Part shown: piece by piece, positions 34,819 to 42,961 of the stretch
Position numbering within the stretch: position 1 is the stretch's first letter
How the letters are laid out: the number at the start of each line of letters is the position of its first letter
Source of the DNA: HGM04593 sp045636545
Lineage (GTDB): Bacteria; Bacteroidota; Bacteroidia; Bacteroidales; Bacteroidaceae
DNA length: 64,000 bases
Reading direction: 5' to 3'
Assembly: GCA_045636545.1 (NCBI GenBank)
Contig: JAZTXR010000007.1
Span: 1 to 64,000, forward strand
The notes under the pieces: model-generated
What the model saw: only the letters and a program-made list of their open reading frames with translations
Told to the model about the DNA's origin: nothing
Database searches by the model: none
Translations under genes and position numbers: made by a program

Positions 34819-37191
34819 TCATTTTTTAGAGTGGTAGTGGTAGCCGTACCCATATCCGTAACCATAGCTGTAGCTATAGCTGTAGCCGTATCCGTATTTG
34901 CCGCCACCGCTGTGAGTGCCGTTGAGTATCATTGACAGGCCTTTGAAGCGCTTGTTGTCGTAGATGTCCTGTAGTTCACTGAGCATCTCGCGGTGGAGTA
35001 GGCCGGCGCGTATTATGAAGAGTGTGCGGTCACAATACTCCTCGATAATCTGTGTGTCGGCAACAATCTCAATGGGCGGGCAGTCTATGAGGATGTAATT
35101 GTATAGCTCACGTGCTGCGGCAATGAGGTTTGCGAAGTTTTTGCTGTTAAGCAACTCGGTGGGGTTGGGGGGCAGGGCGCCTACGGGGATTATGTGCAGG
35201 TTGTCGTAGCCGGTGTCGGTTACTATGATGTCATTGAGGTTGTCTGTTACACCCGAGAGGTAGTCGCTGATACCTGTAGAGGTGGCCGGAATGTGTTCCG
35301 ATGCCGCCGCGCGGCGAAGGTCGCCGTCGATGACAAGCACCTTTGCTCCTTTTATGGCAAGTGAGGCACCAAGGTTCATTGTGATGAAGGTTTTTCCGCT
35401 ACCGGGGTTGAACGATGTAGTTAGTACAACGGTGCTTGCTCTCTCCTTGTCGTTCACGAACTCGAAATTGGTGCGCATTACGCGGAACGCCTCGTTTATG
35501 ACATTGCGTTTGCCGTGTTTTACAACGAACTTCTTGTCTGATGTCTCTTTTTTGCTACTCTTGTATAACGGAATCTCACCCAGGAACGGAACATCAATAC
35601 CCTCGAGGTCGCGGCGGCCGCGGACTTTGCGGTTGGTGATTACGAACAGGAAGATTACAATGAGTGGCAACAAGATACCAAGCGTGAGCGCCATCATTAT
35701 TATTGGCTTTTGCATTGGTTCTACCGGGGTGTTGCTGCCAGACGGGTACAGGAGTATGCGGTTGTTGGATGCCGTGAGCTCTTTGGAAAGCTCGGTTTCC
35801 TCGAGCTTCTGCAACAGGAACAGGTATAGGACATTCTTTACCTTCTGTTGGCGCAAAAGGGTCTGCAGTTCCTTGGTGTTCTGTGTGGTCGAGGTGAATC
35901 TGGTGCGGCTGCTCTCAATCTCCCTTTCGGCTTCGGCAAGCTGCCTTTCCAGTTCTTTTATGTGACTGTCGATGGCTGATTGTATGCCGGCGAACATTGT
36001 TGCGATGTCTTTGTCATAATCCTTTACGACAGGGCTGTTTTCGCTGCTGTTTGCAACAAGTCTGTTGCGGTCGAAAACCTTTTGGTTATAACTGCCGATG
36101 AGTGCTTCGACATTGGCATCGGCAACACCTGTTTTTGCAGGTATGATTTCCTTGATGCCGCTCTGTGTCATATATGACTTTATGAAGTTGGCAAGTTCCA
36201 GTTGGTTGTTGAGCGAGAGCAGTGCCTCCTGCTCCTTGCTGTTCACAGCTTCTTGAACAAGTACTCTTGCTGTGTTCCGGGAGAGTTTGTTGTCGCCGCG
36301 GAACTTGGCTATTTCGCGGTCAATCTCCTCAAGCTCATACCTGATCTCTTCGGCGCGCTTGCTGATGAAGTCGGCTGTCTTTATTGTTGTGTAATTGCTC
36401 TCCTCAATCCATCTTTCGTTGTAGATATCAAGGATTGCTGTAAGTATGTGGGTGGCTCTTGTTGTTGAGACATCCTTGATGCTCAGGCCAATTATGCTGG
36501 CGCCCTCCTGGGCAAGGCCGGCCCTGAGGTTTGAACATAGATGGTTGGCAAGCATGTCTATGTTATGCTTCTTTATATACAGTTCGGTATTCTTGAATAT
36601 GCCGATTGAGGCGGTACTGTCAATGGCTATATTTCCTATCGGGGTTGTGATGGTGTCTCCAATATTTGCTTTAATCATACCGTTGCCAGCTGGCTCGCCG
36701 TTGTATGTGAACTCCTTGAGTGTCACAGTGCTGTCGCCGGTTATGGTTGCGGTAAAGGTGGCAATGTCGCTTTCGTTAAGGTCTAAGGTTTCTATTTTTA
36801 GTGGCCGGTCTTTGTATATGATGCTTTTGTAAAAACGGCCGTCTCCCATGAACTCTGTTTCAAGGCCAAGACGGCGGATGGCCTCTTTCATGATTTCAAC
36901 CGATTTGAATACAGTTATTTCGTCTTGTGCATTGGCTGTAGTGCGGGAACTGCCCAGCTCCTTGAAAGTACTGCTTGTGCCGGCGCCTCCACCCTGTTCG
37001 CTTTCCTTGATGAGAATCTCGGCATACCGTTTGTATTGTGCCGGTGTGGATTTTATCACATACGCTGCTATACCGGATGCTATGGCAAGCGAGAGCGCGA
37101 ACCAATACCAGTTCCTTAAGCAATGGAACAGGAGGTCCTTTATGGGGATTACATTGTCGTTATTCCTTTTGTCAGCCTTGTTATGTGCCAT
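34819..37191 (-). CDS. wzc: Wzc-type tyrosine autokinase / chain-length regulator
   Basis: A 790-residue BY-kinase. A Wzz domain lies at the N-terminus with a membrane helix at about 29-48. A long periplasmic coiled-coil stretch follows (about 250-470), with a second helix near 500-520 after PVEPMQKPI. The cytoplasmic kinase domain has Walker A PGSGKTF (about 597-603), Walker A' VLVIDGDLRR (about 620) and Walker B ILIDCPP (about 702). The C-terminal tail is an alternating Gly/Ser-Tyr cluster (about 763-786), the autophosphorylation site. Together with Wza and the phosphatase it controls polymer length and export. Confidence 0.93.
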   Translation of the reverse strand: MAHNKADKRNNDNVIPIKDLLFHCLRNWYWFALSLAIASGIAAYVIKSTPAQYKRYAEILIKESEQGGGAGTSSTFKELGSSRTTANAQDEITVFKSVEIMKEAIRRLGLETEFMGDGRFYKSIIYKDRPLKIETLDLNESDIATFTATITGDSTVTLKEFTYNGEPAGNGMIKANIGDTITTPIGNIAIDSTASIGIFKNTELYIKKHNIDMLANHLCSNLRAGLAQEGASIIGLSIKDVSTTRATHILTAILDIYNERWIEESNYTTIKTADFISKRAEEIRYELEEIDREIAKFRGDNKLSRNTARVLVQEAVNSKEQEALLSLNNQLELANFIKSYMTQSGIKEIIPAKTGVADANVEALIGSYNQKVFDRNRLVANSSENSPVVKDYDKDIATMFAGIQSAIDSHIKELERQLAEAEREIESSRTRFTSTTQNTKELQTLLRQQKVKNVLYLFLLQKLEETELSKELTASNNRILLYPSGSNTPVEPMQKPIIMMALTLGILLPLIVIFLFVITNRKVRGRRDLEGIDVPFLGEIPLYKSSKKETSDKKFVVKHGKRNVINEAFRVMRTNFEFVNDKERASTVVLTTSFNPGSGKTFITMNLGASLAIKGAKVLVIDGDLRRAAASEHIPATSTGISDYLSGVTDNLNDIIVTDTGYDNLHIIPVGALPPNPTELLNSKNFANLIAAARELYNYILIDCPPIEIVADTQIIEEYCDRTLFIIRAGLLHREMLSELQDIYDNKRFKGLSMILNGTHSGGGKYGYGYSYSYSYGYGYGYGYHYHSKK

Positions 37192-37203
37192 TTGTCAGCG
37201 ATT

Positions 37204-37974
37204 TTAAAGGTTAATGCCGCGGAAGAATGTTATCAGAGTGAGTGCCAATGATGTTACAGAGAACCAGAATGAGATGGAGCGCACCGTGTTGCCGTTGGTT
37301 GACGATGCTGCGGCTTTGGATGGGTTGGGCTCAACGTAGACAATATCGTTCTGCTGCAGATAGAATGCCGGTGATGCGTGGAACTGTGCCGCATCGTTGA
37401 GGTTCAAGGTGTATGCCTTCTGCACGCCATACTCCTCGCGCAATACGGTGATGTTCTCTCGCTTGCCTTGGATGGTGAGGTCGCCGGCGAGGCTGATGGC
37501 ATCGAGCACGGTAAAGCGGTCCTTCTTGATGTCATATTTTCCAGGTGATTTCACTTCGCCAATCACGGATACCTGCTGATCATAAAAACCGACAATGACA
37601 ACAGGGTCAAGCACCAATTTCTTCTCGATAATTATGTTCTTGATGTGCTTTGCAAGTTCATCGCGTGTCTTGCCCTCAACGTGAATTTCGCCAAGTGTGG
37701 GGAAATCGATATATCCGCGCTCGTCGACAGTGTAGGCAAGGCGGGTCTCGTTGCCGCTCGCCGAACGTGTGAGGCTGAATGGCTGTACGAGTTCATGGTC
37801 CTTGCTGTTGACGTAGATGGTGAACTGGTCGCCGGCTTTCAGCTTGATGTCCTGTGGGAGTGCAATCTTTACGCTTTCACCATCGTTAAGGTCCTGGAAA
37901 TAGGAAACCTTTTTTTGAGTTGAGCAAGCCGCTGTCAAAAACAGCAACATCAGCACTGGAATGATTTTTTTCAT
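37204..37974 (-). CDS. wza: Wza-like polysaccharide export lipoprotein
   Basis: A protein of 256 residues. MKKIIPVLMLLFLTAACSTQ is a lipoprotein signal with lipobox TAAC (C17). The Poly_export domain follows (IKLKAGDQFTIYVNSKD, DFPTLGEIHVEGKTRDELAKHI), then a SLBB-type domain (VSVIGEVKSPGKYDIKKDRFTVLDAISLAGDL). A C-terminal hydrophobic helix (about 230-250) would cross the membrane. It forms the outer-membrane export channel or its periplasmic part. It is 12 bases from the kinase gene. Confidence 0.92.
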   Translation of the reverse strand: MKKIIPVLMLLFLTAACSTQKKVSYFQDLNDGESVKIALPQDIKLKAGDQFTIYVNSKDHELVQPFSLTRSASGNETRLAYTVDERGYIDFPTLGEIHVEGKTRDELAKHIKNIIIEKKLVLDPVVIVGFYDQQVSVIGEVKSPGKYDIKKDRFTVLDAISLAGDLTIQGKRENITVLREEYGVQKAYTLNLNDAAQFHASPAFYLQQNDIVYVEPNPSKAAASSTNGNTVRSISFWFSVTSLALTLITFFRGINL

Positions 37975-38089
37975 AGTCTATCTGTTTTTTGTTTTTACTC
38001 GGTTTCTTTATGCCACATGTTTTTCGCTTATGTATGTGCTTGTAAATATTTTTTATCAAAAATATTTTGAGTTGGGTTTTAAGGTGTTT

Positions 38090-38632
38090 TTAACCGATGA
38101 CTTCTATGAAGTCGGTACCGATTTCGGTAAGCGCTACGGCTGTGATTCCTTCAATGAGCATAACCACTCTGCGGCTGCGTTTGCCCTGGATTTTTACAAA
38201 ATAGCCCTCGGTGCCATCAAATGCGCCGCCATGGACACGCACTCTTGTGCCTTTCTTGATGTCTATCTCCTCGGGGCGCAGGTAGATGATGTTTTCGTTT
38301 TTTGCTTTGCAGACGGCAATGAATTGCTGCATCTGGCTCTCGGGGACAGTGATTGGGATGTTCTTTCCGCCTTGCGGCCGGGTGTGGTATTGCAGGAAGT
38401 TGACACCTTGCTTGAGTGTCTTGATTCTCTCTTTTGATGTGTGGACAAAGACCAGGTTGTGTATTGCCGGAACCATTTGCCTCCTCTTTGTTCCGTTGCG
38501 CCTCTCCACAAGCGCCTCTTTCATTGGCACGAAACATTCAATGCCTTTCTTGTCGAGATATTCTTTGGCTATGAGTTCCCTGCGGTAGGGTGCGCTCATT
38601 GCAAACCAGAGAATGTCATTGTCGTTTTCCAC
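38090..38632 (-). CDS. upxY: UpxY-family NusG-like transcription antiterminator
   Basis: A protein of 180 residues if read from GTG 38630-38632. The frame is open further to a TTG at 38758, which would add 42 poorly conserved residues. The NGN domain has WFAMSAPYRRELIAKEYLDKKGIECFVPM and VPAIHNLVFVHTSKERI. The C-terminal KOW part has KKGTRVRVHGGAFDGTEGYFVKI. UpxY proteins bind the elongating polymerase in the leader of their own locus and prevent premature termination across the long operon. It is the first gene after a consensus promoter. No UpxZ partner gene is seen. Confidence 0.88.
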   Translation of the reverse strand: MENDNDILWFAMSAPYRRELIAKEYLDKKGIECFVPMKEALVERRNGTKRRQMVPAIHNLVFVHTSKERIKTLKQGVNFLQYHTRPQGGKNIPITVPESQMQQFIAVCKAKNENIIYLRPEEIDIKKGTRVRVHGGAFDGTEGYFVKIQGKRSRRVVMLIEGITAVALTEIGTDFIEVIG

Positions 38633-38810
38633 GGTGCGCTCTTGTGACGATTGGATTTGTTTGGTTGCCGAATGGATATACTTCTGGCTCCTTGATGGTG
38701 TGGTAATGTGTTGGCCATCAAGTTTTTGTGTTTTTGCAAAATGGGCATGTTCGCCCAAACTGCGGCAAACTTGGTTGCAGGGGATGTCATTTCCGGCAAC
38801 ATTCCTTAAA

Positions 38811-38841
38811 CAAAAATATCAAAAAATAAGTTCTTGTGCAA
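38811..38841 (-). promoter_or_regulatory. Promoter of the polysaccharide operon
   Basis: On the minus strand TTG (38841-38839), 20 bases, then TATTTTTG (38818-38811) matches the Bacteroidetes sigma-ABfr consensus. Transcription should start near 38804, leaving a leader of about 170 bases before the preferred UpxY start. No inverted repeats flank it, so it does not look like an invertible promoter. Confidence 0.7.
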
Positions 38842-38867
38842 CTTTTTTTCCATGCTTCTGGCGGCGT

Positions 38868-38903
38868 GTAAAAAAAAAATACCACAGGGGTGTGCCTGTG
38901 GTA
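38868..38903 (-). terminator. Intrinsic terminator after the methyltransferase gene
   Basis: Arms TACCACAGG (38880-38888) and CCTGTGGTA (38895-38903) form a stem, and the minus strand continues into a run of about ten U. It ends the DUF4254-GT9-methyltransferase transcript just before the UpxY promoter. Confidence 0.85.
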
Positions 38904-38932
38904 ACGGTGTTGCTGCATAAAACGCTGTGCTG

Positions 38933-39661
38933 TTATTTTAGAGTGAGGCGTGCAAGGTAGTCGTAGTGCTCGCCGTCAATGCACTTTTCGCAGATGAAAC
39001 CGTGCTCTTCGGCATACATGGAAAGCGTGTCGAAGTCTATGTAGAGCCAGTCAAACGCTGTGCCGGTGATGTTCTTGTAGCGCATCTTATAGTCGATTTC
39101 GCCATAATAGCCGGCTGCAAGGTCAATGTCCATCGCGCCTTCCTCGTCCATAAATACATATCTGATGTCCGACGAGTCGAGCAGAACCTGTCCGCCCGGT
39201 GCAAGAAGGCGCTTGATGCTGCGGAAGAACTCGGGCAGCCTGTCTATCTTGCCGACAATGCCTATTCCGTTCATCGCCAAAAGTATGGTGTCGAACTTTT
39301 CGGTGAATGTCTCGTCAAAGAAGTTCGTGTTGCGGGCATCGATTCCCCTGGCTTTCATGACCTCCACGGCAAGTTCAGATATGTCTATGGCTACGGTTTC
39401 AAGTCCTTGCTCCTTGATTATCACGCTGTGGCAGCCGCTGCCTGCGCCCACGTCAAGAACCCTGCCACGGCAGAGACCAATGGCTCTCTGCTCCTGGATG
39501 GGCATCTCGTCAAACCGGCGGAAGAGTGTGGGTACCGGGATCTCATCCTCGTAGAACATGGAGGAGAGTACTCTTAGCTTGCCGGCTTTCCCCGTGTGGT
39601 AATAGTCGGAAATTGCTCTTCCCATCGGGTCTTTTTCCTTGTTTATGGTTGCTTGCATCAC
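38933..39661 (-). CDS. Class I SAM-dependent methyltransferase
   Basis: A protein of 242 residues; a second ATG one codon later is equally possible. VLDVGAGSGCHSVII is the SAM-binding glycine-rich motif I (about residues 67-81). VAIDISELAVEVMKARG is motif post-I, and FDTILLAMNGIGIVGKIDRLPEF and LLAPGGQVLLDSSDI are motifs II and III. The substrate is unknown. It is the last gene of the operon with GT9, and a terminator follows. Confidence 0.85.
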   Translation of the reverse strand: MMQATINKEKDPMGRAISDYYHTGKAGKLRVLSSMFYEDEIPVPTLFRRFDEMPIQEQRAIGLCRGRVLDVGAGSGCHSVIIKEQGLETVAIDISELAVEVMKARGIDARNTNFFDETFTEKFDTILLAMNGIGIVGKIDRLPEFFRSIKRLLAPGGQVLLDSSDIRYVFMDEEGAMDIDLAAGYYGEIDYKMRYKNITGTAFDWLYIDFDTLSMYAEEHGFICEKCIDGEHYDYLARLTLK

Positions 39662-39673
39662 TTGTGTATGGTA

Positions 39674-40732
39674 TTAGTGTGTCTTTAATTTGTGCAGTAT
39701 CCTTTCTGCTACTTTGTGTGGTTCAATATCCATGCAGCGGTAGTCTCCGAATCTGCAGGGCTTGTTGCCGAATATTGAGCATGGACGGCACTCCAGGGGC
39801 TTTTCAATGCAGTCCTCTTTGCGCTGTTGCCAGCCCAGGAATCCGGCAAGGGGTGATGTGGCTCCCCAAATGGAGATTGCCGGAGTGCCGGCAAGCGAGG
39901 CGATGTGCATGTTGGCAGAGTCCATGCATAGCATGACGTCGAGATGGCTTATCAGGCGCAACTCCCCGTTGAAATTGCTTTTTCCAATGAAAGACACGGT
40001 GTCGGGGTATCTGTTGCACCATACGTTGACAATCCTCTCTTCCTCGGGGCCGTTGCCAAAGAATATAAGTTTTGTATTTCCCGCTGCTGACAGTGTGGAC
40101 ACAACCTCTTCCATCTTGTCAAGCGGGTATATTTTCCCTTTGTGACGGGCAAAAGGGGCAATGCCTATCCAGTGCTCGTTGCCTTTGGGCGGAATGATTG
40201 TTGAGGATTCTGCTATGTCTCCTTTCCCCTCTTTGAAAAGTGATGTGAAATTAGGCGTAAAAGGCAGGCCGAGGCGTGTGAATACATAGCGGTAGCGCTC
40301 AAACGTGCTTTTTAATTGTCGTTTATTGCTGTTGCCGGTTCTTGTCAGTTCTCTCTTCTCCTTGCGGCCTTTGTCGATGCTTGCGACCTGCACTCTACCG
40401 AATATGCGGAAATATGTCCTGAGGATTTTTGTCCTCAGTACATCGTGCAGGTCGGCAAACATGTCGGGGTTGTGTGCCGACAACTCGCGGTATAGCCTGA
40501 AGAGACCATGCAGCCCCTTGTATTCTGCCGGGTTTATTCCAATGAAATCAAGGTTCTGGGGTTTGTTGACGAAGAACTGCCCGAATCGCTCGCGGCTCAC
40601 GAAAATGAAGCGGTGTCCTGGGTAGGTGTCGCACAACGAGTATACCAATGGAATGGTCATCGCTATATCTCCAACGGCCGAGAAACGTGTTATCAGTATG
40701 GTCTTTGCGGCGCTTTCACTTTTTCTGGCCAT
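39674..40732 (-). CDS. GT9 family glycosyltransferase (heptosyltransferase-like)
   Basis: A 352-residue GT9 protein. ILITRFSAVGDIAMTIPLVYSLCDTYPGHRFIFVSRERF is the N-terminal ADP-heptose LPS heptosyltransferase signature. GIAPFARHKGKIYPLDKMEEVV and CMDSANMHIASLAGTPAISIWGATSPLAGF form the C-terminal donor site. It probably works in lipopolysaccharide core assembly at the inner membrane. The ATG overlaps the end of the DUF4254 gene by 17 bases. Confidence 0.9.
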   Translation of the reverse strand: MARKSESAAKTILITRFSAVGDIAMTIPLVYSLCDTYPGHRFIFVSRERFGQFFVNKPQNLDFIGINPAEYKGLHGLFRLYRELSAHNPDMFADLHDVLRTKILRTYFRIFGRVQVASIDKGRKEKRELTRTGNSNKRQLKSTFERYRYVFTRLGLPFTPNFTSLFKEGKGDIAESSTIIPPKGNEHWIGIAPFARHKGKIYPLDKMEEVVSTLSAAGNTKLIFFGNGPEEERIVNVWCNRYPDTVSFIGKSNFNGELRLISHLDVMLCMDSANMHIASLAGTPAISIWGATSPLAGFLGWQQRKEDCIEKPLECRPCSIFGNKPCRFGDYRCMDIEPHKVAERILHKLKTH

Positions 40733-41327
40733 AGAGAACCGGATTGAGGGCGGGGTCGTTATACATCTTCATCTGTCGGTATACTTTCATGTACTTGCGC
40801 CCTGCGGCAATGTCGTCGAGCAACTGCCCGATAGATGTTGTCATATCCTTGTACTGCTCGTTGAGGATGTCGAGCTTTGCCTGGCATTTTGCGCGATGCC
40901 CGTCATCTACGTCTGTGCGTTTCACCTCTTCCTGCATGTGGTATATCTTCAGTGAGAGGATAGAATAGCGGTCTACTGCCCAGGCCGGGCTTTCAGTGTT
41001 TATTGTTGCGCCGGCCATTGGCTCAACCTCCTTGTACTGGTCGAGGAAGTAGCTGTCAATGAGCTCGACCAGGTCGGTGCGGTCCTGGTTCGACTTGTCT
41101 ATGCGGCGTTTTAGTATGAGTGCTTCGGCCGGGTCAATGTCCGGATTGCGGATTATATCCTCAAAGTGCCACTGTACGGTGTCTATCCAGCATTTCAGGT
41201 AAAGGTAGTACTCGATGCTCTTTACCGGGTATGGATTGTTTATCGGAGTGTCCACGTTGTCTGTCTTGTGGTAGTCGGCAATGGCCTCATTGAATATGGG
41301 CCAACTCATCTCTGTGAAGTTTTTCAT
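40716..41327 (-). CDS. DUF4254 family protein
   Basis: A protein of 203 residues from ATG 41325-41327 (MKNFTEMSWPIFNEAIADYH). The frame is open far upstream, but that part is antisense to pdxB. It is mostly helical with no signal peptide: NPYPVKSIEYYLYLKCWIDTVQWHFEDIIRNPDIDP, LKRRIDKSNQDRTDLVELID, SPAWAVDRYSILSLKIYHM. The family is usually found beside GT9 heptosyltransferases in Bacteroidetes, as here. Its function is not known. Confidence 0.85.
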   Translation of the reverse strand: MKNFTEMSWPIFNEAIADYHKTDNVDTPINNPYPVKSIEYYLYLKCWIDTVQWHFEDIIRNPDIDPAEALILKRRIDKSNQDRTDLVELIDSYFLDQYKEVEPMAGATINTESPAWAVDRYSILSLKIYHMQEEVKRTDVDDGHRAKCQAKLDILNEQYKDMTTSIGQLLDDIAAGRKYMKVYRQMKMYNDPALNPVLYGQKK

Positions 41328-41392
41328 ATAATTCTCTGTTCGTTCGTTAAACCCTTTTGTACTGTACAATAGAGTGTTTAGGTATTGATATG

Positions 41393-41423
41393 CAAAGCTA
41401 ACAATTTTAATCATATCTGCAAA
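41393..41423 (-). promoter_or_regulatory. Promoter of the DUF4254-GT9-methyltransferase operon
   Basis: The minus strand has TTTG (41423-41420), 19 bases, then TAGCTTTG (41400-41393), a full match to the Bacteroidetes consensus. The start of transcription would be near 41386, giving a leader of about 60 bases. It is back to back with the pdxB promoter. Confidence 0.7.
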
Positions 41424-41426
41424 ACT

Positions 41427-41460
41427 TTGTCTGAAAACTCGTTTTAAGTTGCTATCTTTG
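41427..41460 (+). promoter_or_regulatory. Probable pdxB promoter
   Basis: TATCTTTG at 41453-41460 is a strong -7 box, with TTG at 41427-41429 at a spacing of 23 bases, the long end of the accepted range. Transcription should begin around 41467, about 23 bases before the pdxB ATG. Confidence 0.6.
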
Positions 41461-41489
41461 CAGTATGTATAAAGAAGAGTGAAAGAGAT

Positions 41490-42545
41490 ATGAAAGCTGT
41501 AATTGACGAGAAGATTCCCTATCTGCGTGATGCTTTGCTTGCCATGGGGGTTGACGTGGTGGCATTGCCGGGTTTTGCCATAGGTAAGAGCGACTTGCAG
41601 GATGCTCAGGCTCTTTTTGTGCGCACACGTACAAAGTGTGGTGAAGCTCTGCTGGCAGGTACGGCGGTGCGTTTTATCGGTACAGCAACGATAGGGTATG
41701 ACCATATTGATGTCGGGTATTGCCGTGAGAAAGGTATTTCCTGGACAAATGCGGCCGGTTGCAATGCCGGGGCAGTGCTGCAGTATGTGCAGTCTGTGAT
41801 TTACTCCTGGTCGCGCGACAATGATTGTGACATTGCGGGTCTTGTGCTTGGTGTAGTGGGATTGGGCGAGATTGGTTCGCGTGTGGCGGCATGGGCGGCA
41901 AGCGTGGGTATGAAGGTGCTTGCCAATGACCCACCGAAAGCCGATGCCGGCATTGATGGGCTTGTTCCGCTCAAGACGCTGGCCGAAGAGTGTGATATTA
42001 TCACATTCCATCCTACACTCAACTTTGATGGTGAGTATAAGAGCTTTCATCTTGCTGGTCCCGAGTTCTTTGCTTCGTTGGGCAGGTGCAGGCTGCTCAT
42101 CAATGCTTCCCGTGGAGCGGTGGTTGATAATAGCGCTTTGTTGGCGGCTATGGAAAACGGTAAGGTTGAAAGCGTGGCTTTGGATGTGTGGGAGAATGAA
42201 CCCGACATAATGCTTCCTCTGTTATATAAGGTCTACATTGCAACTCCTCACATAGCGGGATACTCGGCCGAGGGTAAAATGAACGCGACGGCCATTGTGT
42301 TGCGCGAGTTTGCACGTTATGTGAATTATGAGGGTGAGATTCCCCGTCTGCAGTTTGCGGCACCCGATGTGCCGCTTGTAAGGGCTGTGAGTGAACGTGA
42401 GGCGCTCCTCTCAATATATTCGCCGCTTGAGGATACGCGTGTACTGAAGGCTTCGCCTGCCGATTTTGAAAAACTGCGTAATGACTACAGGCTGCGCCGC
42501 GAGCCTTCGTCCTTTAGGGTTGAGATAATTGGAGGTGTAAAATAA
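41490..42545 (+). CDS. pdxB: 4-phosphoerythronate dehydrogenase
   Basis: A 351-residue D-2-hydroxyacid dehydrogenase. MKAVIDEKIPYLRDALLAMG and ALFVRTRTKC, then GTATIGYDHIDV are typical of PdxB. The NAD site is VVGLGEIGSRVA. INASRGAVVDNSALLAAM and the catalytic histidine in ATPHIAGYSAEGK follow. It oxidises 4-phosphoerythronate in pyridoxal-phosphate synthesis (DXP-dependent route). The C-terminal ~90 residues are the PdxB-specific dimerisation part. It has its own promoter and is followed by acpP after about 130 bases. Confidence 0.92.
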   Translation: MKAVIDEKIPYLRDALLAMGVDVVALPGFAIGKSDLQDAQALFVRTRTKCGEALLAGTAVRFIGTATIGYDHIDVGYCREKGISWTNAAGCNAGAVLQYVQSVIYSWSRDNDCDIAGLVLGVVGLGEIGSRVAAWAASVGMKVLANDPPKADAGIDGLVPLKTLAEECDIITFHPTLNFDGEYKSFHLAGPEFFASLGRCRLLINASRGAVVDNSALLAAMENGKVESVALDVWENEPDIMLPLLYKVYIATPHIAGYSAEGKMNATAIVLREFARYVNYEGEIPRLQFAAPDVPLVRAVSEREALLSIYSPLEDTRVLKASPADFEKLRNDYRLRREPSSFRVEIIGGVK

Positions 42546-42608
42546 GCCCTGATTTTTGCACATTTTTACCATCTTTGTGCAGTGGGGTTGCGTTTTTTCT
42601 CTATTTTT

Positions 42609-42639
42609 TTTGTAGTTCTTAATTTTTATCTTACATTTG
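42609..42639 (+). promoter_or_regulatory. acpP promoter
   Basis: TTTG (42609-42612), 19 bases, TACATTTG (42632-42639) matches the consensus exactly. Transcription should start near 42646, giving a leader of about 32 bases to the acpP ATG at 42678. It probably also serves fabF and rnc. Confidence 0.75.
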
Positions 42640-42677
42640 CGGCAAAGATAGTTTATAAATCTTTAAATTTTACAGTT

Positions 42678-42920
42678 ATGTCAGAAATTGAATCAAGAGT
42701 AAAAGCTATTATCATTGAGAAGTTCGGTGTATCAGAGGCTATGGTTACATCAGATGCTAACTTTACAAACGACCTGAGCGCTGACTCATTGGATAGAGTA
42801 GAGCTGATTATGGAAATTGAGGACGAGTTCGGTATCTCAATCCCAGAGGATGCAGCTGAGAAGATTGCGACAGTAGGTGATGCTGTCAAGTTCGTAGAGG
42901 AGATGGTTGCCGAGAAATAA
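42678..42920 (+). CDS. acpP: Acyl carrier protein
   Basis: An 80-residue protein. LSADSLDRVELIMEIEDEFGI contains the DSL motif; S37 carries the 4'-phosphopantetheine. It is strongly acidic, as expected. It carries growing acyl chains in type II fatty acid synthesis in the cytoplasm. An ATG 96 bases upstream in the same frame would add hydrophobic residues from the promoter region, so the start at 42678 is clear. fabF follows after 41 bases. Confidence 0.97.
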   Translation: MSEIESRVKAIIIEKFGVSEAMVTSDANFTNDLSADSLDRVELIMEIEDEFGISIPEDAAEKIATVGDAVKFVEEMVAEK

Positions 42921-42961
42921 TTCTCTCTCACTTTCTCCATACCGTACTCTAACTATTCTGT

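Noticed and set aside
38811..38841. Invertible (phase-variable) capsule promoter
   Set aside because: No inverted repeats of useful length flank the promoter and no recombinase gene is in the window.
40716..42050. Long 444-codon minus-strand reading frame
   Set aside because: Its upstream two fifths are antisense to pdxB and unlike any protein; the real DUF4254 gene starts at 41327, right after a consensus promoter.
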